From Bacteroidales bacterium (lineage in GTDB: Bacteria > Bacteroidota > Bacteroidia > Bacteroidales > F082), in assembly GCA_024689285.1 (NCBI GenBank), contig JAILDR010000007.1, positions 1 through 64,000 of the forward strand: a DNA stretch of 64,000 bases. Reading direction: 5' to 3'. Positions 16,544 through 26,642 of the stretch are shown here, one piece after another. How positions within the stretch are numbered: the stretch's first letter is position 1; every line of letters begins with the position of its first letter. The notes beneath the pieces were generated by a model. It had not been told where the DNA came from, did no database searches, and saw only the letters and a program-made list of their open reading frames with translations. The position numbers and the translations under genes are program-made.

Positions 16544-17761
16544 ATGCCTAATATCGAAATCAAAAATCTGACTCCGCGCGAAGTTATCGACTACACTTTG
16601 GCATTCTCCATGCCTCGCATCACCTATGGCAAAAAAGACATCGTTCTTTCTTTCCGCGCCTTTGACCGACAGATCGGCAAGATGCGGAGAAAACGCATAA
16701 GGCTTAACCACCTAGGGAAACGATGGTTCATCAAACGGCGCGAAAGGGAAATCTGCTCCCGGTTATTGGCTATCCTCGCACAAGGATGGCAGCCTTTCGA
16801 AGACAAGATTGACGCGATTCTGACACGCCTCGTGCCTGAAACAGCGGCAACCACGTCCAACATCTCCTTGAAAGAAGCCGTCAAGCGGCACAATGACTAT
16901 GTGACCGCAGAGGTGGAGCGAAAGGTGATGTCGGAGGCGACGATGAAAACCTACCTCTCCTATTCCAAGCGGCTGCTTGAATTCATGCCACATATATTAA
17001 TAGGTGACGTGGACTCGCCAAAACTTGTCTCCTTCATCGACGCGATGAAGGCAAAGAACAAGTCTCCGAAATACTGCAACAGTATCATCGGATGGCTGAA
17101 AACCGTCTTCGGATGGTTTCTTGAACGCGGCCTTGTGGCCAGCAATCCGGCCACCTGCCTCAAAACGGAAACCCTTTCGAGGCAACCTGGCCGTCCCACC
17201 ATGTCGGTGGAGGAACACGAGAAGCTGTTCAGGCTTCTGCGTGAGCATGGGCACAAAGAGTTCCTGCTGGCTTGCATGATGGAATACTACACCTATATTC
17301 GTCCCAACGAGCTGTATCGCGTCAAGGTGCGCCTTATCAATTTCGCTGAACAAAGCATCACCGTCCCGGCTGAAATCTCGAAAAACAGGAAAACGGCAAA
17401 GGTCGCCCTGCCTGCCGTTGTCGTCAATCTCATGCTCGAGTTGGGGATCAACCGGCACAAGGGCGATGACTACCTCTTCGGCGAGAGGATGAAGTGCTGC
17501 TCCAAGATGGGCAATCCCCGACAGTTCGGGCGGTTCTGGAGCCGGCATGTGGCTTGTAAGGATGGCATTTATCCCGAGCTTGGCAAATATGGTGTGGTCT
17601 TTTACAGCCTGAAAAACTCGGGTATCACGGACATGCTTGAACGAGGAATCCCCTCGGCGGTGGTGCGCGACCAAGCCCGTCATCAGGACCTGAGCACCAC
17701 CGAGATTTACGGAAGGTCGTCGCAGACCAAAGCCCCTGCAGGGCTGAAAAACTATGAATGA
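16544..17761 (+). CDS. Tyrosine-type integrase
   Basis: From ATG 16544 the protein has 405 residues; the longer reading would start inside the tRNA and inverted repeat. It has an N-terminal arm/core-binding region, the catalytic Arg in YYTYIRPNELYR and a C-terminal RHQDLSTTEIYGRS carrying the His and the nucleophile Tyr. The usual His-x-x-Arg box reads YSLKNSG, as in many Bacteroidetes integrases. It probably integrates and excises the phage at tRNA-Met. It is the only substantial plus-strand phage protein gene and converges, with a 10-base overlap, on the last tail-operon gene. Confidence 0.92.
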   Translation: MPNIEIKNLTPREVIDYTLAFSMPRITYGKKDIVLSFRAFDRQIGKMRRKRIRLNHLGKRWFIKRREREICSRLLAILAQGWQPFEDKIDAILTRLVPETAATTSNISLKEAVKRHNDYVTAEVERKVMSEATMKTYLSYSKRLLEFMPHILIGDVDSPKLVSFIDAMKAKNKSPKYCNSIIGWLKTVFGWFLERGLVASNPATCLKTETLSRQPGRPTMSVEEHEKLFRLLREHGHKEFLLACMMEYYTYIRPNELYRVKVRLINFAEQSITVPAEISKNRKTAKVALPAVVVNLMLELGINRHKGDDYLFGERMKCCSKMGNPRQFGRFWSRHVACKDGIYPELGKYGVVFYSLKNSGITDMLERGIPSAVVRDQARHQDLSTTEIYGRSSQTKAPAGLKNYE

Positions 17762-18114
17762 TAGTTTATCGTCTCGATGGACTTCATCACTTCATCCACC
17801 CATTCCTGGCCGTACTGTGCCGCCATCAGTCGGCCCAGTTGGTTGAACTCACGCCAATAGATTTTGTTGAACCATCGCTTCGGTGTTCGGAAGCCCGGAC
17901 CCGCTCCGGCGTCGACATAGTAGCCATAATATAAAAAGGTGAACGAAATCTTCGCCAAGTCGCCGTTGGCGTCTTTCTCCACATGGGCGCGAAACGAGTT
18001 GATGAGGTCGCCCGTGTGGGTAGGCAGGAACCTCAGCTTGGCAATCCTCATCTCCCACCGCTGCACGGTGATCTCAGCCCATTCCTTCAGGTCGACGACA
18101 CTCTGGTTATTCAT
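17752..18114 (-). CDS. Phage protein, possible tail-completion (gp10-like)
   Basis: The 120-residue protein has HTGDLINSFRAHV followed by YYGYYVDAGAGPGFRTPKRWF, a pattern that recalls HK97-gp10-type tail-completion proteins (Gly/Pro turn with aromatic and Arg residues). The assignment is weak. It is the last gene of the tail operon. Confidence 0.45.
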   Translation of the reverse strand: MNNQSVVDLKEWAEITVQRWEMRIAKLRFLPTHTGDLINSFRAHVEKDANGDLAKISFTFLYYGYYVDAGAGPGFRTPKRWFNKIYWREFNQLGRLMAAQYGQEWVDEVMKSIETINYHS

Positions 18115-18559
18115 TGTAGCTCAAATCCGTGTCTTCGCTGAAGTGCAGCGTGAACTCGTAGCCCGTGTAGTTGGCCCCTGCGTTTCTCACGCCCCAAGGA
18201 ACGCTTCCCCATACCCAATTCTTCATGCACTCATCGTCTTCATCATGGACGGCAAGGATAGAAAGGATGTGCTTCATCATGTTGAAGCACTCGTTCTGGA
18301 TCTTGTTGCGGTTTTCCTCCTTGGCCACCATCTTCATCACCCAGATGGATTGCGATGACCTGAGAAAGCCTCCGTCCTGAAACGAGAACTCACCCACTTC
18401 GCTGTCTTCGAGGATGATTACAGGTGTGAGGTTCTTAGTCTGTACCAAGGCCACAATGCCGTCGTAGCCGCCTGCCGACTCGATGATCTGCGCCGACGGC
18501 TTGCTGATTCCCTTCAGCTGCCCGTTTAATCTGTTTTGCAAGTATTCAAGCGTCAGCAT
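18107..18559 (-). CDS. Phage protein of unknown function (tail operon)
   Basis: A 150-residue acidic protein with no recognised motif. It overlaps the next gene by 8 bases and the previous by 7. Position near the operon end suggests a tail or neck accessory. Confidence 0.5.
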   Translation of the reverse strand: MLTLEYLQNRLNGQLKGISKPSAQIIESAGGYDGIVALVQTKNLTPVIILEDSEVGEFSFQDGGFLRSSQSIWVMKMVAKEENRNKIQNECFNMMKHILSILAVHDEDDECMKNWVWGSVPWGVRNAGANYTGYEFTLHFSEDTDLSYNE

Positions 18560-18882
18560 GGCTCTTCTATTAGTCCGTTGTTGTCGTTCATTTCTGCGCC
18601 TATCTGCGGCATGGGTGCCGCTTCAAGGTCACCCAAGGTGACGGTGGTGTTGCCGTGCTGCACCTTCGCGTCCACGCCTTTGTCGATGGCTACGTATATG
18701 GTGTAGAGGGCTGCAAAGCCCAAGAGTATGCTTGCGCCTTTCAGCACCGAGCCGTCTATCACCCCAGTCGGGGGTACGATAAACCCAGCCACCAACAGTG
18801 CTATAGTGATAACGAGGCACACCCAGAATGGTTTGTTCTTGGCGGTGGCTTCTTTGATTTTCTCTTTCGTTTCTTCTGACAT
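18553..18882 (-). CDS. Two-helix membrane protein, holin candidate
   Basis: The 109-residue protein has a charged Lys/Glu N-terminus, two hydrophobic helices (about residues 19-37 and 47-66) and a polar C-terminus. Size and topology fit a class II holin, but the amidase lies 22 kb away. Another membrane role is possible. Confidence 0.5.
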   Translation of the reverse strand: MSEETKEKIKEATAKNKPFWVCLVITIALLVAGFIVPPTGVIDGSVLKGASILLGFAALYTIYVAIDKGVDAKVQHGNTTVTLGDLEAAPMPQIGAEMNDNNGLIEEPC

Positions 18883-18886
18883 GGTA

Positions 18887-20326
18887 TTATACAGATTGAA
18901 TGGTTACAGGATAATAGCTCACTGAGAGGCTGCCCAATGCGCCGCTCTGTGAGGCGAATTGTATGCTGTCGGTAGCCAGCTTGGTGATGATTACAGGGCT
19001 TGCGTCTGTGCCTGGTGTGAAGCTGCCCGCTGCCGTGTTGCTGCCGCCCAGATAGTAATACACAGGTACCGTCCTCGCGGCGGTGATACTATCGTCGAAA
19101 GCCACGTAGAGTTTCGTGGCTGCCAGTGTGACCTCCTCGGTCTCGTACCCGTCGTTGCCGTCGGGTTCGAGTTGCAGTACCACAGTTGTGCTGAGGTCGT
19201 CGAATGCCTGAGCCGCCTCAGCCACGCTCTTGTGCAGGCTGCGGTCGGGGCGTTCGGTGTCGGCCACCACGTTGTCGGGATCGGTGAGGATATATCCGAA
19301 AGCAGCTGAGGAAAGCTGACCGAAATCACTCATGCTGATGTCTGAGGTGTTGACCACGATTTCAAGATACTTCATGGAAACGGGGTCATACTTCTCAGCT
19401 CCTTGCTTGGCGGTCAGCAGCTCAAAGATCCAATCTCTTTGCAGGTTGGGTACCATGCCGGTGGATTGCTGCCATTTGCGGCTGTCGTCGGTATCGTCCA
19501 AGGCACGATAGCGACCTGAGAAGCGTCCCACATTGTGAGTCGCTTCGGGCTGCAGCATATTTTCGGCGTTGCAAATCAGCGTGTCGATACCGCCAAGAGC
19601 ATTGACAAAGAGGAAGTATTTCTCGAAGCCCGTGCGCTCGCGATAGATATAGCGTTGACGTGTAATCTCACTGTTTTTCGCGTCAAACAGAATCAAGTCG
19701 TAGTAGCCATTCAATGCGTTGGGCAGTACGTTGGCCAACTGGATGAGGCGGCTGTAGCGCACATTGGCACTGAACACGCCAGCGGCCGAATCCGTCTTGA
19801 CGGTGACATCCACCGTGCCGCCCGACTTTGGATAGAAGCGGGCCACCAGCACGTGGTCGCCGTCGTTATCCCACCAGGTCAGCCACTCTGGAGCCTCGTA
19901 GTTGGTTGTCTTTTCTAACGGTTGGTTGGTGAGGAAATTGCTTTGCCCCCAAGTGTTGAAACTGGAATCAGATTTCAGCTTGGCGTTGGCCACATACCAC
20001 GACCTTGTGGCGGGGTCGCCAGCAATATCCTCCCCTTCGACGACATAGAAGGTGGCCGTGAATTGACGGCGGTACTCGGTATGCGTCAGTTCGTCGCTGC
20101 CCGTGGTTGGGATAAGGGTCTTCAGGTAGTCGTCGTACAGACCCTTGAAGTCAATGGAGATCTGTCCGCTGAAGTCAGGTGCGTAGATACCCTTGAACAC
20201 CACCTCGTTGCCCAGATTGAGTTGGGCAAGGATGGTGTTCTGCGTTGTGATGACGAAAGCAGGCACCTCGTTTTTGGCGTAGGTGGCTCCTGCATTAGGC
20301 TTCTGTGAGAATTGGTTGATATTCAT
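18887..20326 (-). CDS. Phage tail/baseplate structural protein
   Basis: A 479-residue beta-rich protein without signal peptide. It has many aromatic and Thr/Ser-rich strands and TWWDNDGDHVLVARFYPKSGG. It lies downstream of the tape measure and the 719-residue tail protein, where distal tail and baseplate components usually occur. No catalytic motif seen. Confidence 0.6.
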   Translation of the reverse strand: MNINQFSQKPNAGATYAKNEVPAFVITTQNTILAQLNLGNEVVFKGIYAPDFSGQISIDFKGLYDDYLKTLIPTTGSDELTHTEYRRQFTATFYVVEGEDIAGDPATRSWYVANAKLKSDSSFNTWGQSNFLTNQPLEKTTNYEAPEWLTWWDNDGDHVLVARFYPKSGGTVDVTVKTDSAAGVFSANVRYSRLIQLANVLPNALNGYYDLILFDAKNSEITRQRYIYRERTGFEKYFLFVNALGGIDTLICNAENMLQPEATHNVGRFSGRYRALDDTDDSRKWQQSTGMVPNLQRDWIFELLTAKQGAEKYDPVSMKYLEIVVNTSDISMSDFGQLSSAAFGYILTDPDNVVADTERPDRSLHKSVAEAAQAFDDLSTTVVLQLEPDGNDGYETEEVTLAATKLYVAFDDSITAARTVPVYYYLGGSNTAAGSFTPGTDASPVIITKLATDSIQFASQSGALGSLSVSYYPVTIQSV

Positions 20327-20367
20327 GTCTCAAAAATAATCTTGGTTGGTATGGGAAGGGTGACAGT

Positions 20368-22527
20368 TTATGCCGGTACCGCAGTGAACACAAAGATGAC
20401 GGTCTGGTTTGAGAAAACCGTTTGGCATTCGCTACTGGAATAGTTCGGAGAGTAGTTCTGATCGTATTCGACTATTTCATTATAATAGATATTGAACACG
20501 GCCTGTCGTGTCAGTGTCACCACCGCATTTTGCGATGGTGTGCCGGGTTGCAGGTCGTCACCGACATATCGTACAGAAAAACCAGTGTAAGCCATATAAT
20601 GGGCTTCCACCCCTTGGTTGGTGTCCTGAATGTCGATATTCCCGAAGTTGGCGGAGCCACCCATGCTAACCCAAAGTGCCGAAGCCACGCTTTCGGAGTT
20701 GTCGGTCACCTCCCAGACGTAATCCGACATTGAGCTGGGCAATATAGGGCTGTCGGAAATACCGTCAATATACATCTTCACAAGTAAGAACTCGGCTTCC
20801 GTCAGTCCGGGTCTTACGGCGATGGGAGCCGACATGCTGACGGGCATGAGGCGTTGTCCAAGACAATGCTTCAGGCGCGTCATATCCATGCCCAGCACCT
20901 GACCCACGCTGTAACGCACCCTTCCCTTCAGTTTTACGAGGTGGTTCAGCAGCAGGTTGTTGTAGCGTTGCCAGCAAGCCTCGTAAAGGTCGTAAGGTGT
21001 AAGCCCAAATCCAAGTTCGTAAAAATACTTTCCGTTCTCACCCGCCACATAAGGGATGACTGGTTGGGTTGTTCCGGTAGTATTGTAGCAGAAGTGGTCG
21101 GCGTCGGTGACGGCCTGGACCACGATGATATCCTGTTTCTCGTCGGCGGTAGAGCCGTTGTAGCTGGTATGAGCATGGAGGCGCTCGCCGATGAAAGGAG
21201 TGACTTCACATTTCGGGCCACAAAGCATCAGCGGAAGGCAGTCGTCCTGACTGAAGTCTTCCGTTTCCTCGCTATTGGCTCGGTCGTAAGTGAAATGATT
21301 TGTCCCCAACTGCTTGGTTTCGTAACGCGCCAAGTTAGAGTTATAGCTAAGCGCATAGAACATACCTGTGCTGCGGCGCAGTATCAGACCGTTCATCACA
21401 GCGGGATTGGCCGTGTTCAGCGTCAGGAACTCCACTTCGTTGACCATAGCGTAGTCGCCATACTTCTCAATGAGTTTGTCGAAGGTCTCTGCAGCCGGTT
21501 CCGTGCCATCGATGGAGTTGGTGGGCGTCATCACCACCCGCTTCGAGGGGTTGAGTTGCACGGAAAGGTCGCCTTCCACGATGCGTGAGATGTCCATATC
21601 AGGAGCGATGGACAGCATTGTTTCCATAGCCACGATTTTCACGTGTTTGGTGGTGGAATCCACCACCGGCTGGACATGGAATTTATTATTCAGCCACTCC
21701 AGGAACTCGCTCACGGTGCAACTTGGAACAAGGTCTTTGTAGCGCAAAGTCACCGACGTAGTCTTCGTGCAAAGACAGTCAGAGCAGTTATGCACCACGA
21801 CGATGCGTTTGAAGGGATATTCCGTCAAGCAGTTTTCCGTCACGGTATAGCCCAAGATGGAAAACAGCAGCTCCACCAGGTGTGACAGCTTCAGAAAAGG
21901 AGCCACGCTATATCCGTCGGGAACATCCATATCGGGAATGTCCCCTTCATGGACGACCATATTCGGGTCGTCAGCCTCCCATACCAGACCATTGCTGCCA
22001 TTGATCTTATTGTTGTACTGGTATATCGTCTCGCCGTTTTCCTCGTAGGCGGCGATAGCCACGGGGAATACCAGATAGTCGCCGTTGGCATTGCCGTGTA
22101 GGTAGACATCTTCCATTGTGCGGCAGGCCTCGTTGATGTCGTTGAAGGTCTGGCAGTAGCCAGCTCCGTTGTTATAAGACGCGAACACTTCTTTCAGCGT
22201 CTTGTTTTTCGATGAGGCATAGAGGTCGCTGTTGTCGATGGCAAAGCTCGCATCGACACCCTCGCGGCGGTGCATCGTGTCGATGATCAGCCGACCGTGT
22301 TTTTGGACGGGACCCACCTGAAGGATAGCGTCCACTTTGTTGGTATAGCGTTCCGCCCGGTCGATGCGTTCGCGGTGGCCGAATGCCGAAAGGTTCCTGC
22401 TCGATGAGGGCAGTGAGGTCGGAACACTGGCGTCGCCCTCGCCTGAGAGCAGGGGATTGGTCCGTTCCATAGTCATGCTGAAGTCCTGGGGCAGGTCGAG
22501 TTCTCCGTTACGGGTGATGAGTTTCAT
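20368..22527 (-). CDS. Phage tail protein (distal tail/hub-like)
   Basis: The 719-residue protein starts four bases inside the tape-measure stop (ATGA overlap) and is probably translated with it. Its N-terminus (MKLITRNGELDLPQDFSM) resembles Bacteroidales siphophage tail proteins found directly after tape measures. A Cys pair cluster (HNCSDCLC, near residue 255) is unusual. Role inferred from position. Confidence 0.6.
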   Translation of the reverse strand: MKLITRNGELDLPQDFSMTMERTNPLLSGEGDASVPTSLPSSSRNLSAFGHRERIDRAERYTNKVDAILQVGPVQKHGRLIIDTMHRREGVDASFAIDNSDLYASSKNKTLKEVFASYNNGAGYCQTFNDINEACRTMEDVYLHGNANGDYLVFPVAIAAYEENGETIYQYNNKINGSNGLVWEADDPNMVVHEGDIPDMDVPDGYSVAPFLKLSHLVELLFSILGYTVTENCLTEYPFKRIVVVHNCSDCLCTKTTSVTLRYKDLVPSCTVSEFLEWLNNKFHVQPVVDSTTKHVKIVAMETMLSIAPDMDISRIVEGDLSVQLNPSKRVVMTPTNSIDGTEPAAETFDKLIEKYGDYAMVNEVEFLTLNTANPAVMNGLILRRSTGMFYALSYNSNLARYETKQLGTNHFTYDRANSEETEDFSQDDCLPLMLCGPKCEVTPFIGERLHAHTSYNGSTADEKQDIIVVQAVTDADHFCYNTTGTTQPVIPYVAGENGKYFYELGFGLTPYDLYEACWQRYNNLLLNHLVKLKGRVRYSVGQVLGMDMTRLKHCLGQRLMPVSMSAPIAVRPGLTEAEFLLVKMYIDGISDSPILPSSMSDYVWEVTDNSESVASALWVSMGGSANFGNIDIQDTNQGVEAHYMAYTGFSVRYVGDDLQPGTPSQNAVVTLTRQAVFNIYYNEIVEYDQNYSPNYSSSECQTVFSNQTVIFVFTAVPA

Positions 22528-25500
22528 CTTGAAGTCTGGCTTTTGAAGTTATTAAGTTTCTCTTTGGCAATCAGTATGTCGCCATATTTCACAAAGAGTC
22601 CGTTTTCAGCGCAATAGCGCATGATCTCGTTGAAGTCGCGCATGGCCTGCCAATCCACTTCGGGCGTGGCTTGTGCCGCCATTGCGGACTGTCCATACGA
22701 AGCATTAGTATATCCACCGTCGGCGAAGCCGCGTTTCATGGAGCCACTTTGCCCATGACTACCCGCCTTGCGGTAGCGTTCCAGGTTGGCGAAGGTGACG
22801 GGGTCTTTTTGCAACATCCAATGTGGGGCTACCCATTCTGTGCCCCGTTCACCCACGGTGGTCAATGTAGTATGATCCTCGGTATATCCTCCCTCGGCAT
22901 AGCCGGTCACTTTGCGCTGCCCGGTCTTCGGTGCCGATGAAGAGCCGCTACTGCTCACGCTAGTGTTTTTTATGGCGTTCCTTTGGGCGACGATTGTGGC
23001 GACTTCTGCCGCAGTAGTGGCGGCTATAAGGGCGGCAAGCACAATACCGAGATAAGGACCGCCTTCGGCGTATGCTTTGATGGCGGCCACTGCACCGCTG
23101 GCAACCGTCTTGGCAATATTGATGGCCATTTCCGTGTCGGCGTACTTCTTTTTCAGGTCAAGTTGCTTCTGCTCATATTCAGCTTCAATCTGCTCCCGCT
23201 TCTCCGCGTTGTCGCCCGCTGCGGTCAGGTCTGCCTGGTATTGAGCCTCAAGTTTGGCCGACTCAGCCTCTTTCAGTGCGGTCACAAAATTAGAGGCTTC
23301 GGAGAAAAGCGTGTTGACCTGTTGGATATAATTCTTCACATTACCCAGCTTCTCGTCCAAATCTTCATCGGAGTATTTCTTACGGAGTTTCTTCACAGCC
23401 TCCTCGTACTGTTGTTCCGACAGCAATTTGGCGTTATGCAACTCATCCAACTGTTTCAGTTGCTCCTCCAGTTCCATTGCACGTGCGGAGGAAGGATCCA
23501 ATCCCGCTATGACATTTTTGGCATCCTCTTTCAGCTTCTCCATCTTTTCCATGGCTTCCTTCGTAGTCTCCACCTGCATATCCAGCCATTCCTGCATGAT
23601 AGCCGTTTCGTCCTGTCCAGACTTTCCCGCCAGCTGCATCCTCTTCAAGATGTAGTCGTTTTTGATTTCAAGCAGTTGGCTCTCGTATTCCTCTTGGGTC
23701 ATCTTGCCAGCGGAGCGCGATTCCATCAGAGCCATCTCCTCTTCCTTCTGGGAGTCCTTCAGCTGTTTCAAGGCTATGTCGTAATCTTCTTTGCGCACCT
23801 TCATCCTTTCCTTGATGATGGCCTCATCTATGGAGGATGTATCCTTGTTGTTGTCTTCAGCCAGCTTGCGTTTCTCCAGCAAGTATTTCATCGTGATGTC
23901 ACGCAGTTGCTTCTCATGTTCCTCTGCTGTGATTTCCTGGTTGAAGAATTTATCGTTGAGAATATTCTGTTCCTCGCGTTGACGGCGTTCCAGATTCTTC
24001 ACGTCTTGCTGGTATTGTTTATCCTCCAAGTTTTGACCAGCCTTCATCAGCTTATCATAGCGGGCTTTGAGAGCTTTAGACTCTTCCTCGGAGAGAGAGG
24101 CATAGCCTGCCTCTATCATTTTCTTCTCTTTCTTGGTGAGTTTGTCCTGACGCTCTTCCAGATAATCGAACTGAGCTTTGGTGAGAATGGAGTTTGTTTT
24201 CTTTTCTTCCTCGATTTCAACACTTCTGTTGTTCTCTTCGATTTCTTTTGTCAATTGGGCTGTCCTGGCGCCAAGTTTTTCAGCCTGCTCTTCCAACTCA
24301 TCAATCTGTTTTTGCAAATCATCTTCATCTTTCTTGGCCTGGCCATAGGAAGTATAAGTGAATTGCTGACCTTTCCAGAACGAGTGTGTTTCCTTGATTT
24401 CGGTTGTATCACCGCCAGATTCCTCCAAGGCCTTGAATTGCCTTTCCTGAGCGTTAGCCTTTTGATCTTCAAGTGCGGCAATCTGTTTCTCTATTTCCAT
24501 CAGCTGTTCCTTACGAGCTTCAAGACGGAGTTGTTGCCTCAGACTATTACAGTATGCGTCAATAGCCTCTTTGTTGCTATTGATCAGGCGACCTTCTTCC
24601 GTCAGGTCGCCGTGATAGCCAGGTACTATCTTCTTCAGTTCATCCAAGGCCTTCTTGCGTTCCCGCAGAGAGATATTGTTGTTTTCCATTATAGCCGTCA
24701 AGGTCCTCACCTTACCCGCTTGTTCACCATATTCCTCGCTGGCCCGTTTATCGGCTTCAGCCAGATAGTCGGTCACTTCGGCCGCTTCGCGCGATTTCTT
24801 CACCCAATGTGTGATTGCAACAGTCAGACCTACGACTGCAGTTGCAATAAGACCAAACACGGAGGCATTCATGGCGCCGTTCAAGGCGGCTTGTGCCACG
24901 GCAGCGGCCGCGGTTTGTTTTGTCAGTTTGAAGTAGCCCAGCTTCAGCAGGTTCGTGACGACGACCTTAGTCTTCGTCAGCGCGATAGAAGCCTTCGATG
25001 CCACATTGGCCAAACCCTGGGCAATAGTTTTGAGCTTTATGGCAACGGTTAAAGCCGCAACAGCGATAGCAGCGTTGCGGATTTCCTTGCCGTAGTTTAC
25101 AAAAGCCTTAATCAAATACGTAGTCGCCTTGGTAGACTTCAACATGACAGGGTTAAGCGACTGGCCCAATTCAATACTGGCATTATGGAACTCTTTCCGG
25201 GCTTTTTCCAGCTGTGCCTGAAGGTTGTTGTTCTTCGTGTTGTACTCCTCTGTGACGCTGGTGGCCTTGGAGAATTCCACATTGGCCAAGGCCTGTGCCT
25301 GGGTCACGGCATCGAGGTTCTTGGTCATCGACGACAACACGCCAACGGCCCTTGCGCCATCGAGTCCCATTTCGTTGAAAATGGGAACCATCGCGGCAAA
25401 GCCATCCTGACCGTTCATGGCTTTCATGACGGAAGAGATGGCCTCGTTGGCGTTGGTCTTCAGCAGTTCGCTGAAGGCCTCCACCTCCATGCCGGCATAC

Positions 25501-26582
25501 TTGGCGAACTTGGCAGGTTCCTCATACATTGACATGAGGAACTTCTGGAAGGCGGTTGCCGCCATCTCCACTTTCATAGCCGACTGGTCGAGACCAGAGG
25601 CAAAGCCTAGAATATCCTGCACGGAGAGTCCAGCCATTGCACCGACACCAGCCAAGCGTTGAGTGAAGTCCACCAGATAGGCTTCACTGGCGGTGGAGTC
25701 CTGTCCGAGAGCGTTAATCGCCGAGGCAATGGAGAGTAAAGATTTCTCAATACCCATCTCCTTGGTGAGGCCGAACACATCAGCAATCTTGCCGAGGTTC
25801 TTGATGGCACCCTCACCAAGATCTTCACCCAATGCCACCTGAATCTGGTCTGCCGCCCTCACAAACCCAAGGATATTCTCCTTACCCTGGATTCCGAGTT
25901 TGCCCGCGTCCCTGGCCAATAGCAGCAGCTGCTCGCGGCTAGTGCGGGTGTCTATCTTCATTAGTTCCTCGTCCAGCTCTTTCACTTCGTCATGCAGCAG
26001 CCCCGTGGTCTTCATCACGTCGCTATAGGTGTCGTCCAATGCGGCTGCGTCTTGCGCTGCCTTCCTGAATGCCATCGATACGCCGGTGACGGCTGCCACG
26101 CCTGCCGTCACCATGCCGAAGTACTTGTTGAAGCCGTCGGCCAACCCCTTCAGGGAAAAGGTGGCTTGCTTCTCTTCCTCCACCAAGCCTTTGAACGACC
26201 CGCGAAGCTGGGTAATGCGGGTGTTCACCTGTTGAAGCTGCTTGCTTTTGTCAATGAAGGCCTGCGTACCTGGTGTGAGCTTGTTGATTTCTCCCTTCAG
26301 CTGCTTGGCCGCGCTGTTGAGTTCCTTCAGCGTCGCCCCGTTGATATTGTTCATCACGTCGGCGAATTTCTTCGTCTCTCGCCGCGTGATCTCAATATCC
26401 TTCATCAGCTTCTGTGCCTCGGCATCGAGCTTCTTGCCCAATGCGTCGTCGCCTGCTTTGTAAGCGTCCAAGGCTGCCTTTTGCAGATCCTGGTATTTCT
26501 GTGTTATCTCGGCAAGCGTCTTCTTCGCCGCCTCGCCGTTCATCGTTACGATTACTTCCGCTTCCTGTGTGTTCTTTGCCAT
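22524..26582 (-). CDS. Tail tape measure protein
   Basis: From ATG 26582 the protein is 1352 residues. It has an Ala/Lys-rich helical start (AEVIVTMNGEAAKKTLAEIT), a TP901-like middle with Ala/Gly-rich hydrophobic helices, about 500 residues of Lys/Glu coiled coil, and a hydrophobic segment near residues 1170-1230. Length sets tail length in siphophages and would imply a tail of roughly 200 nm by the usual ~1.5 angstrom per residue. A promoter lies in the inverted repeat just upstream. Confidence 0.9.
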   Translation of the reverse strand: MAKNTQEAEVIVTMNGEAAKKTLAEITQKYQDLQKAALDAYKAGDDALGKKLDAEAQKLMKDIEITRRETKKFADVMNNINGATLKELNSAAKQLKGEINKLTPGTQAFIDKSKQLQQVNTRITQLRGSFKGLVEEEKQATFSLKGLADGFNKYFGMVTAGVAAVTGVSMAFRKAAQDAAALDDTYSDVMKTTGLLHDEVKELDEELMKIDTRTSREQLLLLARDAGKLGIQGKENILGFVRAADQIQVALGEDLGEGAIKNLGKIADVFGLTKEMGIEKSLLSIASAINALGQDSTASEAYLVDFTQRLAGVGAMAGLSVQDILGFASGLDQSAMKVEMAATAFQKFLMSMYEEPAKFAKYAGMEVEAFSELLKTNANEAISSVMKAMNGQDGFAAMVPIFNEMGLDGARAVGVLSSMTKNLDAVTQAQALANVEFSKATSVTEEYNTKNNNLQAQLEKARKEFHNASIELGQSLNPVMLKSTKATTYLIKAFVNYGKEIRNAAIAVAALTVAIKLKTIAQGLANVASKASIALTKTKVVVTNLLKLGYFKLTKQTAAAAVAQAALNGAMNASVFGLIATAVVGLTVAITHWVKKSREAAEVTDYLAEADKRASEEYGEQAGKVRTLTAIMENNNISLRERKKALDELKKIVPGYHGDLTEEGRLINSNKEAIDAYCNSLRQQLRLEARKEQLMEIEKQIAALEDQKANAQERQFKALEESGGDTTEIKETHSFWKGQQFTYTSYGQAKKDEDDLQKQIDELEEQAEKLGARTAQLTKEIEENNRSVEIEEEKKTNSILTKAQFDYLEERQDKLTKKEKKMIEAGYASLSEEESKALKARYDKLMKAGQNLEDKQYQQDVKNLERRQREEQNILNDKFFNQEITAEEHEKQLRDITMKYLLEKRKLAEDNNKDTSSIDEAIIKERMKVRKEDYDIALKQLKDSQKEEEMALMESRSAGKMTQEEYESQLLEIKNDYILKRMQLAGKSGQDETAIMQEWLDMQVETTKEAMEKMEKLKEDAKNVIAGLDPSSARAMELEEQLKQLDELHNAKLLSEQQYEEAVKKLRKKYSDEDLDEKLGNVKNYIQQVNTLFSEASNFVTALKEAESAKLEAQYQADLTAAGDNAEKREQIEAEYEQKQLDLKKKYADTEMAINIAKTVASGAVAAIKAYAEGGPYLGIVLAALIAATTAAEVATIVAQRNAIKNTSVSSSGSSSAPKTGQRKVTGYAEGGYTEDHTTLTTVGERGTEWVAPHWMLQKDPVTFANLERYRKAGSHGQSGSMKRGFADGGYTNASYGQSAMAAQATPEVDWQAMRDFNEIMRYCAENGLFVKYGDILIAKEKLNNFKSQTSR

Positions 26583-26585
26583 AAA

Positions 26586-26623
26586 AAAAAGGTTTGACGC
26601 AAAAATACGCACCAAACCTTTTT
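26586..26623 (-). promoter_or_regulatory. -7 box inside an inverted repeat ahead of the tape measure gene
   Basis: TATTTTTG at 26600-26607 (minus strand) matches TAnnTTTG. It lies in the loop of an 11-bp inverted repeat (26586-26596 with 26613-26623). On the minus strand the stem is followed by eight T directly before the ATG, so the same hairpin could act as a terminator for upstream transcripts. Confidence 0.6.
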
Positions 26624-26642
26624 ATGTTGTGACAATTAAACA

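Noticed and set aside
22983..25052. 689-codon open frame on the plus strand inside the tape-measure gene
   Set aside because: It is the complement of a Lys/Glu-rich coiled coil, giving a Phe/Leu/Arg-rich product without a family pattern. The minus frame has the real domain order and operon context.
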